From Bacteroidetes bacterium QH_7_62_13 (GTDB taxonomy: Bacteria; Bacteroidota; Rhodothermia; Rhodothermales; Salinibacteraceae), in NCBI GenBank assembly GCA_003023365.1, contig PXTG01000002.1, positions 1-46,018 on the forward strand: a stretch of DNA of 46,018 bases, given 5' to 3'. The number at the start of each line of letters is the position of its first letter. Position 1 is the stretch's first letter. Shown in pieces: positions 27,449 to 36,166 of the stretch. Under the pieces are notes generated by a model. It was not told where the DNA came from. It was given only the letters and a program-made list of their open reading frames with translations, and ran no database searches. The position numbers were made by a program, and so were the translations under genes.

Positions 27449-28762
27449 CTACTCGGCGGGGGGCGCGTGGTGCCCATTCGTACCGATCACACCGTGCTTC
27501 TTGCCCACCTTCCGAAAGGCATCAAGAATGCGATTGAGCTCTTCGTCGGTATGGGTGGCCATGTACGAGGTCCGCATGAGGGACTGTCCTTTCGGGACGG
27601 CCGGGGGCACGACGGCGTTCACGAACACTCCTTCCGAGAGCAGGTCACGCCAGAACCGAAAGCACCTCTCCATGTCGCCGATGACGACCGGAATGATCGG
27701 TGTTTCACTCTCCCACACGTCGAAGCCAAGGTCGCGGAATCCGTCCCGCATGTAATCGGAGACCTCTTCGAGCCGGTCGAGGCGCTCGGGCTCGTTTTCC
27801 AGAATGTCGAGGCTCTTGAGGACCGTCGCTACGGTGGCGGGGGGCATCGACGCGCTGAAGATATGGGTCGACGCCTCGTGACGGATGTACTCAATCACGT
27901 CGCGGTCCCCGACGGCGAATCCTCCGATCGAGGCAAAGCTCTTCGAGAAGGTTCCCGTGATCAGATGCACGTCATCTTTCAGGCCGAAGGTGGAGGCGGA
28001 TCCCCGTCCCCCGTCGCCGATTACGCCAATCGCGTGGGCGTCATCGAGCATGAGCGCTGCGTCGAACTCGTTGGCCAGCTCCAGCAGGTCGGGCACCCTG
28101 GCCACCTTGCCGCTCATCGAGAAGACCCCATCGGTCGCAATCAGCTTGCCGGCATTGGGGCTTTCCTTGTCGGCCCGCTCCAACATGCGGCGCAGGTGCC
28201 CCATGTCGTTATGCCGGTAGCGTCGCGTCTCGGCTAGGCTCGTTCTCAGTCCCTGATTGATACAGGCATGATTGTCCTTGTCGGAAAAGATGATGTCGCC
28301 CCGTCCGGCGACGGCCTGGAGCACGCCCTCATTGGTCATGTACCCCGTAGAAAACAGGACGGCCTTCTCCTTCCCCATGAAGTTCGCCAACCGCTCCTCC
28401 AACTCCAGGTGCATGTCGAGCGTGCCGTTTAGGAAGCGGCTCCCCGTACAGCCCGTGCCGTATTTGTCAACGGCCTCCTTCGCCGCCTCCTTTACGCGGG
28501 GGTCGGAGGTAAGCCCCAGATAGTTGTTCGAGCCCGCCATGACGACCTCCTCCCCATCCATCACGGCCTGCGTGCCTTCGCTTTCCTCGATGGGACGGAA
28601 GTAGGGATAGAGATCCGCCCGCTTGATTTTGGCGTAGTCCCCGGACGGATCGAAAAACTCGTGACACTTCTCGAAAAGCGACGGCTCGTCGTCGGCGTCG
28701 GACTCAACCGCCTTCGTCCGAACGAACTCGTGAGGCCGCTTTTTTTGATCGGGCATTGTCAT
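27449..28762 (-). CDS. alpha-oxoamine synthase, serine palmitoyltransferase-like (or cysteate fatty acyltransferase)
   Basis: A 437-residue PLP enzyme. ATG 28762 (MTMPDQ) or 28756 (MPDQ) begins it; the frame also has an upstream TTG. The PLP lysine is K274 in TGTFSKSFASIGG; the ring-stacking histidine H165 is in DKDNHACINQG; the substrate loop GSNNYLGLTSDPRV and 'YGTGCTGSRFLNGTLDMHLELE' are alpha-oxoamine synthase signatures. MLDDAHAIGVIGDGGRG provides the aspartate that contacts the pyridine nitrogen. The N-terminal ~60 residues are longer than in KBL or BioF, as in bacterial SPT. The family joins an amino acid to an acyl-CoA. With the downstream GNAT it suggests long-chain-base lipid synthesis. 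In Salinibacter, sulfonolipids (capnine type) are abundant, so cysteate rather than serine could be the substrate (inference). Confidence 0.85.
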   Translation of the reverse strand: MTMPDQKKRPHEFVRTKAVESDADDEPSLFEKCHEFFDPSGDYAKIKRADLYPYFRPIEESEGTQAVMDGEEVVMAGSNNYLGLTSDPRVKEAAKEAVDKYGTGCTGSRFLNGTLDMHLELEERLANFMGKEKAVLFSTGYMTNEGVLQAVAGRGDIIFSDKDNHACINQGLRTSLAETRRYRHNDMGHLRRMLERADKESPNAGKLIATDGVFSMSGKVARVPDLLELANEFDAALMLDDAHAIGVIGDGGRGSASTFGLKDDVHLITGTFSKSFASIGGFAVGDRDVIEYIRHEASTHIFSASMPPATVATVLKSLDILENEPERLDRLEEVSDYMRDGFRDLGFDVWESETPIIPVVIGDMERCFRFWRDLLSEGVFVNAVVPPAVPKGQSLMRTSYMATHTDEELNRILDAFRKVGKKHGVIGTNGHHAPPAE

Positions 28763-29193
28763 AAGCAAGAGCGTAATGCGTAGGCAGGTATAAGCTCACA
28801 GAGAAACCTCCCAATTCGGGACCTCGGAGAGGGTTGCTGCTCTGTTTTCCCACTATATCTAAATAACGTCGCACCGTCTGCGTCGGAAGTAACACCGTTA
28901 ACACTGGGTGTTCACGGACTGCGGTGCGGGGCACCATGGGAACAACGATTCGACACACTTGGCTTGTACGCTTTCCCACCTGCGCGTTTCCCGCCTCATC
29001 GAGGTTTTTCAATACCCGGAAGGGCTTTTTCCCCGCTCAGATTTAGGTTTGTGTATCCTTTCACATCCTCTCGGGCCGATACGGGACCCACTCCGCTCTC
29101 GCTCCCCCGCGTGCCCCCCGGACACTCATTTTACCAACGCGTAATTCATGAGGCCTTTCACCGGACACAGATCTTTGACCACGGATCTATCTT
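28763..29193. other. intergenic region upstream of the SPT-like gene
   Basis: 431 nt between the SPT-like gene (start 28762) and the DUF5683 gene (end 29194). AT-richer than coding DNA. Short open frames show no features. A possible minus-strand promoter pair TTGGGA and TATACC (16-nt spacer, near 28787-28816) precedes the SPT-like gene but is weak. The words gcgtaat/gcgtagg at about 28771-28784 are phased at 7 nt, a small echo of the heptamer elements. Confidence 0.4.
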
Positions 29194-29889
29194 CTAAAAG
29201 CGCATCTGAATGCGGAGACCAATCCCGTCCCGAACCGTCGAAGACCCAGACGGGATCGGCCCCGATCGGGAAGCACTGAGGGCGGTCCGGATCGGTCCCA
29301 CAGTCCCCGTCGGCCGTACCCGTACCGCGAGCTCTTCGTCCACGTCGAACGTGAGGAGGTGGGCACTCACGTATGCGTCGAGCAACGTGAGGGCGTAGAA
29401 GAGTCCCGCTCCCAGAATGGCAAGGTCCCGCTGCCGCCGGAGCTCGTCGCGCTGGCTTCGGACTTCGTCTAGTCGCACCGTTCCCCCAAGAAAGAGTTCT
29501 TCCTTCACGCGATTAAACTGGGTCCTGTATTGACGATAGGGATTTTCGCCCTCGCCCGCCCGTTCCCGCCCAATTCCGAAGAGGTGGGCCCGGTCGAAGA
29601 GCCGGTATCTCTGCTGCGAGCGATAGATACGGAACGCAAGTCCAGCGAGTCCCGCGTAGACGAGGGGGATTTTGTAGTGCTGTCGGTTGTAGTACTGCCC
29701 CCAACCCGGCACAGCAGCAGTGCGCCAGAGCGCGCCCTTCGGGGAATGATCGGGCGGGAATCCCTTTTCCTTGAGCATCTCGGCCCGCACACTGTCGGGT
29801 TGTGCCTGAACCCCCCTCCCCCCCAGACTGCCCACCAGAATCGACAGCCCCGCAATGACCGAAATAAGCGGAATGCGCAGATGGGGCAT
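29194..29889 (-). CDS. DUF5683 domain-containing membrane protein
   Basis: A 231-residue exported/membrane protein. A signal-like N terminus MPHLRIPLISVIAGLSILVGSL ends near VQA. The core 'SPKGALWRTAAVPGWGQYYNRQHYKIPLVYAGLAGLAFRIY' is the DUF5683 hallmark (A..PG.GQ.YN..Y.K.P..Y.G). A second hydrophobic segment, ILGAGLFYALTLLDAYVSAHLL, follows a charged helix QRDELRRQRDLA. The end is Ser/Pro/Thr rich. In Bacteroidota this gene commonly follows parB, as it does here (90 nt downstream), suggesting a link to chromosome segregation or division, although no function has been proven. It is last in the minus-strand array parA-parB-DUF5683. Confidence 0.88.
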   Translation of the reverse strand: MPHLRIPLISVIAGLSILVGSLGGRGVQAQPDSVRAEMLKEKGFPPDHSPKGALWRTAAVPGWGQYYNRQHYKIPLVYAGLAGLAFRIYRSQQRYRLFDRAHLFGIGRERAGEGENPYRQYRTQFNRVKEELFLGGTVRLDEVRSQRDELRRQRDLAILGAGLFYALTLLDAYVSAHLLTFDVDEELAVRVRPTGTVGPIRTALSASRSGPIPSGSSTVRDGIGLRIQMRF

Positions 29890-29979
29890 GGCGATGAACA
29901 GTGACCAGCGGAACGAGCGAGGCCGACCGCCGCGGCGCCGAGCGGCTCCGGCGGGGCCTGGAGACCCGGACCCGAGAAA

Positions 29980-30942
29980 CTACTCTTCCGTCATCAGCTC
30001 CACCAGGCGTTCGAGGTCTTCCTCGGAGTAGTAAGAGACCTCAATCGTTCCCTCGCCGTCCTTCTTATGGGTGATCTGTACCTGTGTACTGAACCGGGAC
30101 CGGAGCTTGCTTCGGTACTCTTCGAGCTGAAGCTCTTCCCGGTCGGGGGAGGCGGAGGGAACCGGGCTCTCTTCCTCCTCGTCGTCGGCCCCCTCCTCCT
30201 GATCCTCGTGCCAGGTTCGTGCCCGACGCTCCACCTCTCGTACCGAGAGATCCTCCTCAATCGTCGCTTCCAGGAGTTCGACCTGCGCCTCTTCGTCGTC
30301 GATGGCGATAAGGGCCCGGGCGTGACCCATCGCCACCTCTTTGTCGCGGAGGGCCGCCTGGACCCGGGGCGGAAGGCGCAGCAGCCGCAAGAAGTTGGAT
30401 ACGGTAGCGCGGCTCTTGCTCACCTTTTCGGAGACCTCCTCCTGGGTAAGCCCGCACTCCTCCATGAGACGCTGGTAGCCAAGGGCAACCTCGATGGGAT
30501 TCAACTCCTCGCGCTGGACGTTCTCCACAAGAGCCATCTCCAGCATCTCCTCGGAGCTGGCCTTCCGGATGAATGCCGGCAGGCGCTCCACCCCCGCGCG
30601 CCGGGCCGCTCGCAGGCGCCGTTCGCCCGAGATAATTTCGAACTGGCCGTCGTTGAGGGCCCGGACGGTGATGGGCTGAATCACGCCGAGCTCTCTGATG
30701 GATGCGGCCAACTCGTCGAGTGCCTCGTCCTTGAACTCCTGTCGGGGCTGGTACGGGTTGGGGCGGATGCGCTCGATGGCCACCTCCGCCACGCGCCCCA
30801 GAAGCCGCGTACCGTCCTCAAACTGGTAGAGCTGGCTCTCAGAGACGTCTTCGCCACTCTTCTCCTCCGGGGCCTGCTCCTCTTCCTCCTCGGAGGGGAT
30901 AAGCGCGTTCAGTCCTTTTCCAAGTGCGGAGTCGTCAGCCAT
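29980..30942 (-). CDS. parB: chromosome-partitioning protein ParB
   Basis: A 320-residue ParB/Spo0J. After an acidic N-terminal stretch (LIPSEEEEEQAPEEK) come the CTPase core motifs RPNPYQPRQEF, GVIQPITVRAL, SGERRLRAARRAG and LVENVQREELNPIEVA, then the helix-turn-helix GLTQEEVSEKVSKSRATVSNFLRLLRLP. The C-terminal ~45 residues after an acidic linker (EEGADDEEEESPVP) form the dimerisation domain. It loads at parS as a CTP-dependent clamp and is moved by ParA. No parS (TGTTTCACGTGAAACA) is visible in the window. It follows parA by 211 nt on the same strand and precedes DUF5683. Confidence 0.97.
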   Translation of the reverse strand: MADDSALGKGLNALIPSEEEEEQAPEEKSGEDVSESQLYQFEDGTRLLGRVAEVAIERIRPNPYQPRQEFKDEALDELAASIRELGVIQPITVRALNDGQFEIISGERRLRAARRAGVERLPAFIRKASSEEMLEMALVENVQREELNPIEVALGYQRLMEECGLTQEEVSEKVSKSRATVSNFLRLLRLPPRVQAALRDKEVAMGHARALIAIDDEEAQVELLEATIEEDLSVREVERRARTWHEDQEEGADDEEEESPVPSASPDREELQLEEYRSKLRSRFSTQVQITHKKDGEGTIEVSYYSEEDLERLVELMTEE

Positions 30943-31153
30943 ACTGAATAGACGTCGAGGAGATAAATGACGGGCAATGCCTGAACAACGCGGGGAATGA
31001 GCACCCCGGACTCGTTCTTCTATGTGTCGGATCCGCAGGGCGCAATCCAGTAGATGGTGGACCTCCCCGCTTTTCCAAATTGCGCATCACGCTCGATCCA
31101 TCGAAAGCACCTGCCCTTTCGAATTTTAAGCTACGTATCGCCCAAACAACAAC

Positions 31154-32101
31154 CTATAGCGAGAAGTCGTCGGCCGGTGTCGATTCTCCCTCGGCCCCGG
31201 AGGAGTCCTCCCCAATGGTTTCCGAAACGCTCTCCCCGTCGGCGTTCTCCGAGGAGGACGAAGCTGTAGACGACTGAGCAGCGTTCCCGCCCGGTTCCGC
31301 CTCCCCGTTCTCACTGGTGTGGTGGCCTTCAATGTACTCCTGGTTCTTCTCTAAAATCTCGCGGGCCAGTGCCATGTAATTCTTGGCCCCCTTACTGGAA
31401 GCCTCGTATAGAATAGCGGGCTTTCCGAAGCTCGGGGCCTCCGATAGTCGCACATTCCGCTGCACAATGGTCTCGAACACCTTGTCGCCGAAGTAACTTC
31501 GAACCTCCCGTGCGACCTGATTGGACAGATTCAGGCGCGTGTCGAACATCGTCAGCAGGACGCCCTCAATCTCGAGATCGGGGTTGAGGTGCTGACGTAC
31601 AATCTTGATGGTGTTGAGCAGCTGCCCGAGGCCTTCCAGCGCGAAGTATTCGGCCTGCACCGGAATGAGTACCGAATTGGCGGCCGTGAGCGAGTTAAGC
31701 GTGAGAAGCCCGAGGGACGGCGGACAGTCGATCACCACAAAGTCGTACTTGCGCCGAACGCGGGGAAGCGCATTGCTCAGAATTTTCTCCCGCTGCATCT
31801 CGTCAATCATCTCGATCTCGGCGCCGACGAGATTAATGTGGCTCGGCAGCATATCGAGGAACGGCATCTCCGTCGTCACGACCGCTTCGGCGGCGGGCAC
31901 CTCCCCGATAAGAACCTCATAGATGGAGGCACTGATCTCGTCCTCCCCCAACCCGATTCCGGACGTACAATTGGCCTGGGGATCGATGTCGAGGAGGAGC
32001 GTTGAATGCTCGGTCGCCGCCAGTGACGCGGCCAGGTTGATGGCCGTCGTCGTTTTCCCTACGCCGCCCTTCTGATTTGCGATGGCGATGACTTTGCCCA
32101 T
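31154..32101 (-). CDS. parA: chromosome-partitioning ATPase ParA (Soj)
   Basis: A 315-residue deviant Walker ATPase. Residues 11-18 give KGGVGKTTT (deviant Walker A with the signature lysine), then [17 protein letters not shown], the Walker B '[17 protein letters not shown]', and '[21 protein letters not shown]'. The C-terminal ~50 residues ([35 protein letters not shown]...) are a long acidic, Ser-rich tail not seen in most Soj proteins, a likely halophile addition or flexible region. ATG 32101 places [16 protein letters not shown] at the first strand. Divergent from the UvrD-like helicase gene, with 461 nt between starts. Confidence 0.97.
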   Translation of the reverse strand: MGKVIAIANQKGGVGKTTTAINLAASLAATEHSTLLLDIDPQANCTSGIGLGEDEISASIYEVLIGEVPAAEAVVTTEMPFLDMLPSHINLVGAEIEMIDEMQREKILSNALPRVRRKYDFVVIDCPPSLGLLTLNSLTAANSVLIPVQAEYFALEGLGQLLNTIKIVRQHLNPDLEIEGVLLTMFDTRLNLSNQVAREVRSYFGDKVFETIVQRNVRLSEAPSFGKPAILYEASSKGAKNYMALAREILEKNQEYIEGHHTSENGEAEPGGNAAQSSTASSSSENADGESVSETIGEDSSGAEGESTPADDFSL

Positions 32102-32562
32102 AGGCGTTCACACTCTTTGAGAAAGGGACGGATGTCCCCGCCCCCCATAATCCGTCGAGGTTCCATTTGCACGATCGTCGTTCACTGGCGCCGCACCTGG
32201 GTGCGTCCCGTCACTCCCTTCGGGAGACTTCCAGGCAACGTCTAAGTTACGAAATGCCATGCGTCAATGTCTACCCGCACAGCGTAGTGTCACGGTCTCT
32301 TCGAATGATCCGAAGTACAGACCGATTCCGGATCACTGCTCCGGACATAAGGTTGGACATTTGCGGCGACAGCAGTGAACGCTCGGTCATGAACCGGTGC
32401 CCGCCGGGACGTGTTCGCCCCCGAGCATGCGGTACGACGAAACGAGTAGCGAAGGGATCAACACCGGCCCTCTTCTTTCGTCCTCGGGCCTCCGCCCCCA
32501 AACTCGGGCTGGGGCGGTTGATACAGCCTCATTTTTCTCTTTCCACCACCGCCTCGATTGTC
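32102..32562. other. intergenic region between parA and the UvrD-like gene
   Basis: 461 nt between divergent genes. The helicase open frame runs back to 32167 but lacks family features before ATG 32563. Two structures are visible: tgatccg/cggatca (about 32307-32313 and 32333-32339), and ccgcccc/ggggcgg (32492-32498 and 32511-32517) about 45 nt before the helicase ATG, followed 14 nt later by a T-rich stretch. I saw no DnaA boxes or parS, so an origin is not supported. Confidence 0.4.
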
Positions 32563-34695
32563 ATGGCGCGCCGGATCGTGTTGCGTTCGGAGGAAGAGCC
32601 CGATCGGCCTTCCTCCGAAGACCTGACGATCGATTACGAGGGGGAACTGAACCCGCAACAGCACGCCGCCGCTACGGCCGGGGACGGGTCCCTCCTCATC
32701 GTGGCCGGGGCCGGCACCGGAAAGACGCGCACCCTCATCTACCGGCTGGCGTACCTCGTGGAGACGGGCACCGACCCCGGGCGCATCGTGCTGCTTACGT
32801 TCACGCGGCGGGCCGCAAACGACATGACCGCCCGGGCCGCTCAGTTGCTCGACGGGCGCTGCGAACAAGTGCAGGGCGGCACCTTCCACGCCTTCTGCCT
32901 GCAGGTGCTGCGCCGCCACGCCCCCGCCCTCGACCTCCCGCGGAACTTTACCGTCCTCGACGCCGCCGACGCGGCCGACGTGATCAGCGTCCTCCGCGCC
33001 CGCGGCGACTATGGAGACGGGGAGGAGCGCTTCCCCCAGAAGAAGACGCTCTACAGCATGTTCTCGGCGGCCACGAACCGGGACGAGACCCTCCGCGAGG
33101 TACTTACCCGACGCTATCCCCAGTACACGGGACAGCTCGACGCCCTCAAGCAGCTCCGGACCGAGTTCCGCCAGTACAAGCAGGCCCACGGGATGCTCGA
33201 CTTCGACGACCTGCTGGAGCGAACCCTTGAGCTCTTCGATACGGACGATGAGATCCGTCGACAGGTCGCCGGTCGGTGCAGGCACGTCCTCGTGGACGAG
33301 TACCAGGACACAAATGCTCTTCAGGCCGCTCTCGTGAAGCAGTTCGCGTCGGTCCACGGCAACGTCACCGTCGTGGGCGACGACGCGCAAAGCATCTACC
33401 GCTTCCGCGGTGCGGATTTCCGCAACATCTTTCGCTTTCCCGATGAGTTTCCCAACGCGGAGGTCCTGAAGCTAGAGCAGAATTACCGCTCTACCCAACC
33501 CATCCTGGATCTCGCCAACCACGTGATTGATCAGGCAGACCGATCCTACGAGAAGGAGCTTTTCAGTGAGAACGAGGAAGGGGACCTGCCGGCCCTCGTT
33601 CCCGCGGCCGACGGGGAAATGGAGAGTCGGTTCGTGGCGCAGATGATCATGCGGCTCCGCGAGGACGGCGTTTCCCTCAGCGACATCGCCGTCCTCTTCC
33701 GCAGTAGCCACAATGCTTACGACCTGGAGGTGGAGCTGAACCGGCGCAACATTCCCTTCGTGAAGTACGGCGGCATGAAGCTCAACGAGGCCGCCCACAT
33801 CAAGGACGTGCTCGCTCACCTGAAGGTGGCCGAGAACCCACAGGACGCCGCCTCCTGGAACCGGATCCTCCAACTTATCCACGGCATCGGTCCCAAGACG
33901 GCCCAGGACCTCATCGAGTGGACCACCGAGGCCGCCGATGATCCGTTCGTGCCCGGAGACGGCACGCCGTTTTCCTCGCGGTACGTGTCCCGCCTCAAGG
34001 AACTACTCGGGGTGCTCCGCTCCATCCGCGACCCAGACATGCCGCCGTCCGAACAGGTGGAGGCGGTGCTCGACTACTACCAGCCCATTTTTGAGGAGGA
34101 GTACGCGGAGGATTACCCGAAGCGCGAGCCGGACCTGGACCACCTCGCCGGCCTCGCCGCCAACTACCAGAGCCGCCAGCGCTTCCTCGAATCTCTCGCC
34201 CTCGACCCGATTGAGTTGACGGCCCTCGACCAAGAGGCCGCCGAGGACGACGAGCCCCCTCTCGTGCTCTCGACGATTCACTCTGCGAAGGGACTCGAAT
34301 TCCACACCGTTTTCCTCATTCGCGCGCTCGACGGCACCATTCCCTCGCGCCACGCGTTGCGGGAGGATGACGGCATCGATGAGGAATTGCGACTCTTCTA
34401 CGTGGCCTGCACGCGGGCGGAACAGAACCTCTTCATCTCCTACCCGATGACGCAGTACCGGCGCTCGTACGGCGAATACATGACTGATCCCAGCCGGTTT
34501 GTCGACGACATCCCGGAGAAGGTGCTGGAGCCGGTACGGCTCGTGGAGGAAGATGCCCCCGAGGCCGTGGAGGCGCCCGACGAGCCCGAACAGCTCACGG
34601 ACGGAACGCATCGGCCCGACGGAGACGCGAACAAGGCCGAACCGCCGAGTCGTCCCAACCACGACCCGTCCGACGCCGATGGGCTTCCCTTTTAG
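32563..34695 (+). CDS. UvrD/PcrA/Rep-family ATP-dependent DNA helicase
   Basis: A 710-residue SF1A helicase. ATG 32563 (MARRIVLRSEEE) is chosen; translation to 32167 has no family features. Motifs in order: LNPQQHAAATAGDGSLLIVAGAGTGKTRTLIYR (Q-motif and Walker A), TFTRRAANDMTARA (Ia), DEYQDTNALQAA (II), GDDAQSIYRFRGADFRN (III), LEQNYRSTQPIL (IV), STIHSAKGLEFHTVFL (V) and RLFYVACTRAEQNLFIS (VI). The ~60-residue acidic C-terminal tail (EEDAPEAVEAPDEPEQ) is unlike PcrA's Tudor-like tail. It unwinds DNA in repair or recombination; distinguishing UvrD from PcrA or Rep needs phylogeny. Divergent from parA. Confidence 0.95.
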   Translation: MARRIVLRSEEEPDRPSSEDLTIDYEGELNPQQHAAATAGDGSLLIVAGAGTGKTRTLIYRLAYLVETGTDPGRIVLLTFTRRAANDMTARAAQLLDGRCEQVQGGTFHAFCLQVLRRHAPALDLPRNFTVLDAADAADVISVLRARGDYGDGEERFPQKKTLYSMFSAATNRDETLREVLTRRYPQYTGQLDALKQLRTEFRQYKQAHGMLDFDDLLERTLELFDTDDEIRRQVAGRCRHVLVDEYQDTNALQAALVKQFASVHGNVTVVGDDAQSIYRFRGADFRNIFRFPDEFPNAEVLKLEQNYRSTQPILDLANHVIDQADRSYEKELFSENEEGDLPALVPAADGEMESRFVAQMIMRLREDGVSLSDIAVLFRSSHNAYDLEVELNRRNIPFVKYGGMKLNEAAHIKDVLAHLKVAENPQDAASWNRILQLIHGIGPKTAQDLIEWTTEAADDPFVPGDGTPFSSRYVSRLKELLGVLRSIRDPDMPPSEQVEAVLDYYQPIFEEEYAEDYPKREPDLDHLAGLAANYQSRQRFLESLALDPIELTALDQEAAEDDEPPLVLSTIHSAKGLEFHTVFLIRALDGTIPSRHALREDDGIDEELRLFYVACTRAEQNLFISYPMTQYRRSYGEYMTDPSRFVDDIPEKVLEPVRLVEEDAPEAVEAPDEPEQLTDGTHRPDGDANKAEPPSRPNHDPSDADGLPF

Positions 34696-34737
34696 TCGTT
34701 GCCGCCCCCCTCATTTCTCCAATTTGCCTGCCTACTC

Positions 34738-35167
34738 ATGGATCTTGAGCGTGGATCGACCTTCCGGGACGCAGAGTCCGTGGCGGATCTCCCGCTTAAT
34801 ATTGCTGAGATCGGGCTGGACCGGCTCGATTTTCATCGTGGGATGGAGCGCAGGGACCCCAGTCGGCTTCAAACTTGGCTACCGGCTCGACGAAACGACG
34901 TTCTACAGCGCGAAAGGAGGAGTACGCGAGGCCTACCGGCGCAACGGCATCGCCCGAGCCCTGCTCTACGCCATGCTCGACGTCGTCGAGGCTCGCGGCT
35001 ACGACCGCTTCGTCTACGACACCTTTCCGAACAAGCATCCCGGCATGACGGTGATGGGGCTCGACGAGGACTTCACGGTCGTCCGCGCCGGATACAGTCC
35101 TCGTTATCAGGACTACCGTCTCCGCTTTGCGCTTCCGCTCGACGAGACGAGCGACGGTCCGGCGTAG
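34738..35167 (+). pseudogene. GNAT family N-acetyltransferase, apparent +1 frameshift near 34830
   Basis: The C-terminal part, read in the frame ending at 35167, is a clean GNAT: GTPVGFKLGYRLDETTF, GGVREAYRRNGIARALLYAMLD (acyl-CoA loop R..G.A), ARGYDRFVYDTFPNKHPGMTVMGL, and the terminal YQDYRLRFALPL. The N-terminal part with an ATG (34738) and plausible helix 'DAESVADLPLNIAEIGLDRLDF' lies in a different frame. Deleting one T from the run TTTT at 34830-34833 would fuse the two as ...RLDF-IVGWSAGTPVGF... Without that repair the C-terminal frame has only TTG (34802) or GTG (34838) as starts, giving a shortened protein. So this is either a sequencing/assembly error or a recently damaged gene. It sits 43 nt after the helicase gene on the same strand. 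Confidence 0.6.
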
Positions 35168-35224
35168 CGCGGGTCGAAGCGTGGAGACTCGTGTGCTCCG
35201 AACGCACGGTGGGGCAGAGAGAAC

Positions 35225-35367
35225 ATGGGCGAGTGGGAGAACGGGCAAATCCGTTGTGCCGAAAACGATCGTGCGAAGCCGTCATTCCAGCGTGATCGAT
35301 TTTTGAACCCTCAGCGGCTATCTTTACCCATACTCCCGCTCTCCCTCTCTCCCACTTCCCCTTTCCC
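35225..35367. repeat. 8-nt-period CT-rich inverted repeat before rpiA
   Basis: Near 35225-35247 a purine arm holds GGG triplets 8 nt apart (tggg, gtggg, acggg). Near 35327-35367 a pyrimidine arm has CCC triplets at 35327, 35335, 35343 and 35351 (8-nt spacing), then 35358 and 35365. The 9-mer agtgggaga (35232-35240) is exactly complementary to tctcccact (35348-35356). The pyrimidine arm ends 5 nt before the rpiA ATG at 35372, in the usual Shine-Dalgarno position, with no purine-rich ribosome site. Confidence 0.6.
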
Positions 35368-35371
35368 AACC

Positions 35372-36064
35372 ATGGATCGCGACGCCGCCAAGCAGGCCGC
35401 CGGACAGGAAGCAGCCACCCTCGTCCGGGACGGAATGACGCTGGGCCTGGGGACCGGCTCGACGACGGCGTACGCCCTCGAAGCCATCGGACGACGAAGA
35501 AAGGACGAGGGGCTCGACGTTCGAGGGGTGCCGACCTCCCTGGGGGCCGAACGACTGGCCCGCCGTCACGGCATTCCCCTCACCACCCTCGACGAAAACC
35601 CGCAGTTGGACCTCGGGATCGATGGAGCCGACGAGGTCGACGCGTCCTTATCCCTCATCAAAGGAGGCGGCGGCGCCCACACCCGTGAGAAAGTAGTGGC
35701 GACCCAGTGTGAGCGCTTCGTCGTGATCGTCGATCCGTCCAAGACCGTCGAGCAACTCGGTGCCACTCACCCGCTCCCCGTCGAAGTGGTGCCGATGGCC
35801 GTCACGCCCGTCTCTCAGGCACTGGCCGATCTGGGGGCCGACCCAGAACTGCGTATGGCCGAGGCCAAAGACGGACCCGCAGTCACCGATCAAGGCTTCT
35901 GGCTCGTCGACGCCCACTTTCCCGACGGCATTCCGGATCCGGAGGGCATAAATCGGACCCTCAACGCCCAGCCCGGCATCCTCGACCACGGCCTGTTCCT
36001 GAATGTGGCCACCGATGCCATCGTGGGGCATCCCGATGGAGACATCACACGGCGTACACCCTGA
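35372..36064 (+). CDS. rpiA: ribose-5-phosphate isomerase A
   Basis: A 230-residue enzyme interconverting ribose-5-phosphate and ribulose-5-phosphate in the pentose phosphate pathway. ATG 35372 (MDRDAAKQAAGQEAATLVRDGMTLGLGTGST) is chosen; the frame upstream to 35225 is a repeat. Motifs: GLGTGSTTAYALEAIG (phosphate loop), IDGADEVDASLSLIKGGGGAHTREKVVA (catalytic E and K region) and the C-terminal 'HGLFLNVATDAIVGHPDGDI'. Length is normal. No ribosome-binding purines precede it; instead a CT-rich repeat reaches to within 5 nt of the start codon. The gene is followed by a strong bidirectional-looking hairpin that mainly serves tonB. Confidence 0.97.
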   Translation: MDRDAAKQAAGQEAATLVRDGMTLGLGTGSTTAYALEAIGRRRKDEGLDVRGVPTSLGAERLARRHGIPLTTLDENPQLDLGIDGADEVDASLSLIKGGGGAHTREKVVATQCERFVVIVDPSKTVEQLGATHPLPVEVVPMAVTPVSQALADLGADPELRMAEAKDGPAVTDQGFWLVDAHFPDGIPDPEGINRTLNAQPGILDHGLFLNVATDAIVGHPDGDITRRTP

Positions 36065-36094
36065 GTGTCTTTCCAAACGGAAAAACAGACCCCT

Positions 36095-36141
36095 AAAACA
36101 AAAAGCGCACTGCCTCCAATGCGGCCGGGGGCAGTGCGCTT
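36095..36141 (-). terminator. strong intrinsic terminator of the tonB transcript
   Basis: On the minus strand a 12-bp perfect stem (aagcgcactgcc / ggcagtgcgctt at 36103-36114 and 36130-36141), extendable by three pairs, is followed by a T-rich tract (complement of aaaacaaaaa, 36095-36104). It lies 26 nt past the tonB stop. On the plus strand it follows rpiA but has only a weak T tract, so it may also act weakly there. Confidence 0.9.
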
Positions 36142-36166
36142 CCTAATTGGGCTCAGAGGAGCGTCT

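Noticed and set aside
32102-32562. Possible oriC or parS near parAB
   Set aside because: No DnaA boxes (TTATNCACA) or parS (TGTTTCACGTGAAACA) found by eye.
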